From assembly GCA_949317995.1 (NCBI GenBank), contig OX439045.1, positions 3,744,174 to 3,808,173 on the forward strand: a DNA stretch of 64,000 bases. Reading direction: 5' to 3'. This document shows, one piece after another, positions 59,415 through 64,000 of this stretch (the first letter of the stretch is position 1; each line of letters begins with the position of its first letter). This DNA comes from Acholoe squamosa. Taxonomy: Eukaryota > Annelida > Polychaeta > Phyllodocida > Polynoidae. The notes under the pieces were generated by a model. The model worked only from the letters and a program-made list of their open reading frames with translations. It was not told the origin of the DNA and did no database searches. The position numbers and the translations under genes were made by a program.

Positions 59415-59842
59415 ATTGAGCCTGGGCCCTTAAATTCGCTGGATTATCTTAATACATGGGTGCAGCCCTGGTGAGTAACTCGTCAGGGCTACATTCATAC
59501 ATCGTGTCACCTAACGGGCTTGGTATAGCCCCGCCCCGAAGAGTTGGTAATTGGCGGACACAATGCACTCGTGTATCTCATGGGTCTAGACCCCTAAATT
59601 CGACAGTGTGACATGGCCATTTCTTAAAATCGATATGTGACATGGAGCTTAGTGACAAGGACATGGAAAGGAAAAAGTTAGAGACAAGGCATTTCCTTAA
59701 AATCGACATGTGACATGAAGCCTAGTGATAAGGACATGGGAAAATATAAATTTAGTGACAAGTGACATGGCCATTTCTTAAAATCGACATGTGACATGGG
59801 GACCCCCCATCTAGACCCCCTATCACCGGCCCTTAAAGGTTT
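59415..59842. mobile_element. Rep-A copy carrying a Rep-C insertion near its right end
   Basis: GCAGCCCTGGTGAGTAACTC...CAGGGCTAC module and GCACTCGTGTATC, interrupted, then TATCACCGGCCCTTAAAGG. Confidence 0.8.
59580..59820. mobile_element. Rep-C element, copy 5
   Basis: 241 bp, ATGGGTCTAGACCCC...CATCTAGACCCCC; duplication TATCTC / TATCAC (one mismatch) at 59574-59579 and 59821-59826. Confidence 0.9.
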
Positions 59843-60171
59843 AAATCAGTGTTTTTTAGTAAATTCTGAATTAGGAGAGAAAAAGACATGTATACGGTAT
59901 GTGGGATGCATGCAGTCTTGGTGAGATGGAATCTCATTTAATAATATATTTTATTATCGAATAATATATTTAATCGCAGAATTGAATATTCCATCCATGT
60001 TTTCCTTTAAAAGTATTGTGAACGGATATACAATGAAAAAATCCTTTATTTCTTAAGGAGCTATGTCGTTTTATTCAGTCATCTTACATTATATTTGGTA
60101 GGCTATCATAGTACATGTGTACATAAAGAGTATTTTCATACAGATCTTTGTCCTGAATATTGTATCTTATG
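59843..60171. other. Intergenic stretch between integrin 5' side and CTBS 3' side
   Basis: AT-rich, with AATAATATATTTTATTATCG/AATAATATATTTAATCGC at 59939-59978. No gene recognised. Confidence 0.45.
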
Positions 60172-60942
60172 TCATGGCAGATACAATCATTACTATAGAT
60201 TAGTACTAGAACAGCGGGGCATGGAATACAATATGCGTTTATTCAATGGGGTCAGCCATCTTGGATTTTGAATGGAGCTATAAGGCGTCGTTGAATACGG
60301 ACAGCCTCACCTCGGTGAATACGATGCAAAAAATATTCCATGGTTGTGGACATTTGCTTATGTATTTTCCAGATTCATGTCCCTTTATTGTCATGGTGTA
60401 AGTATTGCTGCACTGGTGGGTAACCCAACAGATCTCTCTTCAAGGGCCTACTTATCATACATGCTTAACCAAGAAATATCATTATGGCCTCTTTTAGCAC
60501 TGGGAGCTGAAGTTTTTCCTTTTTTTAATTAACCTGTACCCTCCTCCCCCCTCTTTATTGCTTTATTCAAGACAGTCAGTCATATAAAGACGCAGTTTAT
60601 ACCTTTATAGCATAGATGTACATAAGCAAATGTCCACGACCATGGGATATGCAGGGTGGGACTGGGTGCATCCCACTCAGCCATTTAATGGCTTCGTGGG
60701 ATATGCCAGTCCCACCTCGGGGAATACGATGTAAAAAATCCCATGGAAGTGGACATTTGCATTTATGTCATGGCCTAGGGGGTTATTTTGCTTTTAAATA
60801 AAGAAAAACAGCTCAGATCTGTTCAAAATCCAAGATGGCAGACACCCATTGAATACGGACCCATTGTATTCAATGCCCCCCTTGAATACAGCGGTTCTAG
60901 TACTAATCTATAGTGACGTTCGTATCAGCCATGACAGCCAGC
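60172..60942. mobile_element. Non-autonomous DNA element with ~100-bp inverted ends
   Basis: Left end 60172-60280 (GTCATGGCAGATAC, then CTATAGATTAGTACTAGAAC, then a CCATCTTGGATTTTGAA block) recurs inverted at 60815-60942. Internally, TGGACATTTGC...CACCTCGG blocks are also repeated in inverted orientation (60300-60360 against 60610-60770). Unclassified; it sits in the CTBS 3' flank. Confidence 0.65.
60554..60567 (-). promoter_or_regulatory. Two possible CTBS polyadenylation signals
   Basis: Two TTTATT copies on the plus strand (AATAAA on the gene strand) at 60554-60559 and 60562-60567, about 1.05 kb after the CTBS stop. They lie inside the inverted-repeat element 60172-60942. If used, the 3' UTR would contain the 17-bp minisatellite. 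Confidence 0.3.
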
Positions 60943-61014
60943 TTGATACCACACTACCGCACCCGTACTTCAATGGGCAGGCTGCACTTCTGCATCAGTT
61001 TCCCTTAAAGGCTC

Positions 61015-61553
61015 TACAGGCCATTATAGTCTACATGCCATTACAATCTACAGGCCATTACAGTCTACAGGCCATTACAGTCTACAGGCCATTACAGTCT
61101 ACAGACCATTACAGTATACAGGCCATTACAGTCTACAGACCATTACAGTCTACAGGCCATTACAGTGTACAGGCCATTACAGTCTACAGGCCATTACAGT
61201 CTACAGACCATTACAGTATACAGGCCATTACAGTCTACAGGCCATTACAGTCTACAGGCCATTACAGTCTACAGGCCATTACAGTCTACAGGCCATTACA
61301 GTCTACAGTCCATTACAGTCTACAGGCCATTACAGTGTACAGGCCATTACAGTCTACAGGCCATTACAGTGTACAGGCCATTACAGTCTACAGGCCATTA
61401 CAGTCTACAGGCCATTAAAGTCTACAGACCATTACTGTCTACAGGCCATTACAGTCTACAGGCCATTAGAGTCTACAGGCCATTACAGTCTACAGGCCAT
61501 TACAGTCTACAGGCCATTACAGTCTACAGACCATTACAGTCTACAGGCCATTA
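61015..61553. repeat. 17-bp minisatellite (GGCCATTACAGTCTACA)n
   Basis: About 31 tandem units of 17 bp with few substitutions (ACAGACC, GTGTAC and GTATAC variants). It lies about 50 bp beyond the CTBS stop. The Tyr-Arg-Pro-Leu-Gln open frames are repeat artefacts. Confidence 0.97.
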
Positions 61554-61601
61554 CAGTAATGATACCATCATAGGCACCCAGTAGCAATAAAAACTCAGTA
61601 T

Positions 61602-61847
61602 CTAAAAGACATTATTCTGTACTTTCTTGTCCATGAGTTTTATTTTATGCAGGTGTTGGTTGACCACTGGCAGTGCACCATACATGTCTGCTCTCTGCTT
61701 TATGCCTTCAGGAGTGTCGGAGTAGTCTATATGATCGGCTGTCCACATTCCAACCCCTCTCAGACCTCGATTTTGTGCAAACTTGTATTTGACGCCAAGA
61801 CTTTGTTTGTCATCATACCACGTCTGACGCAGCTCTCCTGCATTGTT
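61602..61847 (-). CDS. CTBS: Di-N-acetylchitobiase, last coding exon
   Basis: 246 bp from the tttatag acceptor to the TAG stop at 61602-61604. It encodes 81 residues beginning NNAGELRQTWYDDKQSLGVK and containing QNRGLRGVGMWTADHIDYSD. WYDxxxSLxxK and RLRGxGMW are C-terminal chitobiase motifs (the barrel-closing strand with its conserved Trp). The C-terminus extends about ten residues past the usual family end. The 17-bp minisatellite starts about 50 bp after the stop. Confidence 0.92.
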   Translation of the reverse strand, partial: NNAGELRQTWYDDKQSLGVKYKFAQNRGLRGVGMWTADHIDYSDTPEGIKQRADMYGALPVVNQHLHKIKLMDKKVQNNVF

Positions 61848-62015
61848 CTATAAATGTGAATGTATAAATTAAATAAATAGTGGTTACGATTTGTTTCAAT
61901 TACAATTCAATTGCAATGATACCATCCACTCAATAGTCTTTGATCAGAGGACCAGTATCAATTTTGTAATGTTATAATTCTAACAGTCATGACTTTTCGG
62001 TTGCTTTGTTAGTTA

Positions 62016-62597
62016 CCATAAATCCTCACATAAAAGACATGGCTTATATACACAAGGGTGACCATAGCTGTGCCTTAAAAGATATGGCTGCATGCAGTCA
62101 ATACGAAAACTCGCGGGAACGAGGCCATTGCTGTCAAAATTGCTGCTGGGGCTTCAGAAATTACCAGACTGTGGGACCGAATATCTGGCTGTAATCTTGG
62201 GACCTTGTGCTACATTTTGGTTTTCATGGCTTGCAATTATTAAGGTTTGTAACAAAAGGCATTACAGATTGTTAAGATTTAAAGGGGTAAATGATTAAAA
62301 TAATGAGTTGATTATTGTTTTTCATCATTTCTTTCTTGACAACAATGATCTTGAGGAATCCGGTCCTGCCAAAACCAGTCCGGATCAATAAGATCGGCAA
62401 GACTGAATGGCCTTGGGGGGGGGGGGGATTTTGTTCGTATAGACTGTGGCTGAGCTCTTATAGGTATGGCTTTCATACCATAACAGTAATAAAATGACCA
62501 AAATTAGTCCTCGAATACATGTTCTACCATTTCTTCTAACCCAGGGTGCGTCCTATATACGAGGGGCATCCTCTATGCATGGATTTAAAGGTATTTT
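62016..62597. mobile_element. Rep-G element in the last CTBS intron
   Basis: Left end TACCATAAATCCTCACAT and right end (reverse complement) TACCTTTAAATCCATGCAT, with subterminal CAGGGTGCGTCCTATAT. It nearly fills the intron and reaches to within a few bases of the donor-side exon at 62601-62738. Confidence 0.55.
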
Positions 62598-62600
62598 TAC

Positions 62601-62738
62601 CTTACGGTTGAAGTAGGGAGTTACAGATGCCTTGTCCCACAGTCTGCCTGAGATCCTTCTCTTGTACAGAGTGTTCATGATGAAGGAATACCCCACCTGC
62701 CTCCCTTCAGATCTTGGGACCACAGTACAATGATTGTC
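62601..62738 (-). CDS. CTBS: Di-N-acetylchitobiase, second-last exon
   Basis: 138 bp (46 codons, phase 0 to phase 0), acceptor tttctatag, donor gtaaaa. It encodes DNHCTVVPRSEGRQVGYSF, IMNTLYKRRISGRLWDKAS and VTPYFNRK. GRQVxYxxIM and SGxLWDK...PYxN match the same region of vertebrate CTBS. A decayed copy of its first half lies about 35 bp upstream in the same intron (62772-62842). Confidence 0.92.
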
Positions 62739-62771
62739 CTATAGAAATTAAAAACACTCACTGTGAAAATA

Positions 62772-62842
62772 ATAATGTTCTTGATGAATGACTACCCCAC
62801 CTGGCTCCCTTCACATTTGGGTACCATGGTACCCTGGTCATC
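62772..62842 (-). pseudogene. CTBS: Decayed duplicate of the CTBS second-last exon
   Basis: Read leftward from a ttttacag acceptor: DDQGTMVPKCEGSQVG, then an in-frame TAG, then SFIKN. It aligns with DNHCTVVPRSEGRQVGYSFIMN of the intact exon next door, roughly three-quarters identical in DNA. The acceptor survives but the frame is stopped. It is too close to the intact exon (about 35 bp) for both to be spliced into one transcript. Confidence 0.8.
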
Positions 62843-63036
62843 CTGTAAAACACACACTGTAAAAAGTTAATACAGATGAAAAACAACTTTCCTCACACAA
62901 TTACCAACTTTGTTGCTGTGAAAACAAGTTAACAGCAAATGTAAGGATTGATCAACTAATCTACCCCAAATCAAACTCATCTAGGAAATCATAGCATGAA
63001 GGTAATCTACAGAAATAGAGCATTGTTTTAGATTAC

Positions 63037-63134
63037 CTTAGAGATAGTTCCACATGGGTAGTCATAGCCATACCACGGTAATCCCAGGACGAGGCGTTTT
63101 GGTGAGATACCCAATGCCATACATTGCCTGACAC
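63037..63134 (-). CDS. CTBS: Di-N-acetylchitobiase (GH18), third-last exon
   Basis: 98 bp, acceptor tttttgtag, donor gtaatc. It encodes VRQCMALGISPKRLVLGLPW then YGYDYPCGTISK. LVLGLPWYGYDYPC is the distinctive strand of lysosomal chitobiase (human: LVMGVPWYGYDY), a GH18 enzyme that trims N-acetylglucosamine from the reducing end of chitobiose cores of glycoproteins. The catalytic DxxDxDxE motif lies in upstream exons outside this window. The upstream intron holds a LINE. Confidence 0.92.
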
Positions 63135-63541
63135 CTACAAAAAGATTTAGTTAATCTGTTGCCAGTCAAGAATGAGCTTATAAATACTGGCATTTGGAAG
63201 TTACATTATGTAATTCAGATAGTAAATGATCTTGAGGAATCCGGCTGACTGGGACTGTAATGGCCGTCAGTGAGTGAGTCTATCTCGAGAGCGTGAGACT
63301 AATTTCTTCGAATTGAAGAGGATAATAGTGCAGCAACTTCACCAAATCTTCAGGGAGGCTTATTGAATGTCTAGTGCCAAGCCCGACAAGGTTTTCAAAG
63401 GAAAAAACCCATTTTTTAATCCTATTTTAAGTGTTTTTAATATTGGACGATCACCGAGTGGACGATATTAGGAGTCGCTAAATACGGATTTACCTGTGCT
63501 CACCTGGTCTCAGTGGCACGACAGCCGGCTGCACAACCAAA

Positions 63542-64000
63542 ATGGCGGAGAGTCAAGGCCAAAGAAGTGAACACACACCCCTCACAGAGGCTATTAGGGA
63601 TCTAAAAACATTAAACCTGGGTAGAAAGGACTCCCCAATTGCAGCCTTACAAGAAAAAACAGGAGAGGTGCTAAACCTGTACAAGGAAGAAGCCATTACA
63701 GTAGGTGAAAATATTAAGTGGAATTACGATGAAATTGCCCAACTTAAAAACAAAAATGAGACACTGGAAAGTGAACTAAAACGCTTAAAATCTGAGATGG
63801 CTGAGGTACAAAGAGCTACTAGAGTTAATAGAACCATCATTGAAGACAATAAGGAGCAAATCTCAGTATTAGACAATAACTTGAGGAGACGAAATATAGT
63901 GGTCGATGGACTAGCCTACCAAGAAGGCGAGCGCACAAAGGATGTTGCATACAACTTGTTATTAGGCATTGACCCATCTCTTGACTACTATGATATAGAT
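63542..64000 (+). CDS. LINE ORF1 protein (coiled-coil, L1-ORF1-like), partial at right edge
   Basis: ATG (aaaATGGcgg) opens 153 codons without a stop to the window edge. The protein starts MAESQGQRSEHTPLTEAIRD and has a heptad-rich coiled coil from about residue 38 to 112 (EIAQLKNKNETLESELKRLK). It then enters LRRRNIVVDGL, the (S)RRxNIxIxGL motif that opens the RNA-binding domain of L1-type ORF1 proteins. It lies antisense inside the CTBS intron upstream of 63134. The element's 5' UTR probably starts near 63230-63300. Whether ORF2 follows is outside the window. Confidence 0.8.
   Translation, partial: MAESQGQRSEHTPLTEAIRDLKTLNLGRKDSPIAALQEKTGEVLNLYKEEAITVGENIKWNYDEIAQLKNKNETLESELKRLKSEMAEVQRATRVNRTIIEDNKEQISVLDNNLRRRNIVVDGLAYQEGERTKDVAYNLLLGIDPSLDYYDID

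Noticed and set aside
60849-61584. Tyr-Arg-Pro-Leu-Gln repeat frames
   Set aside because: Translation of the 17-bp minisatellite on the strand opposite to CTBS.

Overview
This window looks like animal nuclear DNA, most likely from a marine invertebrate. It has spliced genes with GT-AG introns, an integrin alpha subunit, a lysosomal-type chitobiase, and dense transposon and minisatellite content. I cannot fix the phylum from sequence alone. Almost all of the window is intron or intergenic repeat; real coding sequence is only about 3.2 kb.

Host genes. (1) An integrin alpha gene on the minus strand has its first coding exon at 58437-58639 and runs leftward through 42035-42156, 35932-36041 and 35159-35279. 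Two phase-matched candidate alternative exons follow (34594-34673 or 16210-16271), then 1264-1312, and the gene leaves the window on the left. Together these encode the signal peptide and the first blades of the beta-propeller. The two alternatives replace the loop that in vertebrate alpha-V contacts ligand, and only one keeps the partner cysteine of a conserved disulfide. This is the most interesting thing I found. (2) The last three exons of di-N-acetylchitobiase (CTBS, GH18) lie on the minus strand at 63037-63134, 62601-62738 and 61602-61847. There is a decayed duplicate exon between the first two and a 17-bp minisatellite just after the stop.

Mobile genes. An intact two-exon Crypton-type tyrosine recombinase gene (6057-7846, plus strand) sits inside the last integrin intron. 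It has a Tudor-like N-terminus and an apparently complete catalytic set. A LINE ORF1 starts at 63542 inside a CTBS intron, antisense to the gene, and runs off the right edge.

Repeats, using local labels. Rep-A: a modular, strongly palindromic family with TTAACCCTTTAAGG-like ends, in more than twenty pieces across the window. Rep-B: ~360-bp MITE, ends GAGGGTGTTGCTCC, 3-bp CWG target duplications, seven copies. Rep-C: ~250-bp element, five copies each with a 6-bp target duplication. Rep-D: ~180-bp MITE, ends GGGGCCATCC. Rep-E: ~350-bp element, ends GGCC then an A-run, TAA duplication. Rep-F: ~305-bp element, TTA/TAA duplication. Rep-G: elements with TACC-TAAA ends.

Tandem arrays: (CT)n/(CTGT)n at 1093-1251; 34-bp units at 19405-20460; 30-bp units at 22583-25080 and 25650-27033; 43-bp units at 27658-28005; 44/46-bp units at 39706-41734; 44-bp units at 43046-45160; 17-bp units at 61015-61553. 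Three of these are built from pieces of neighbouring transposons. A 2.2-kb hairpin (11230-13465) and a short near-perfect hairpin (8222-8342) are further structures.
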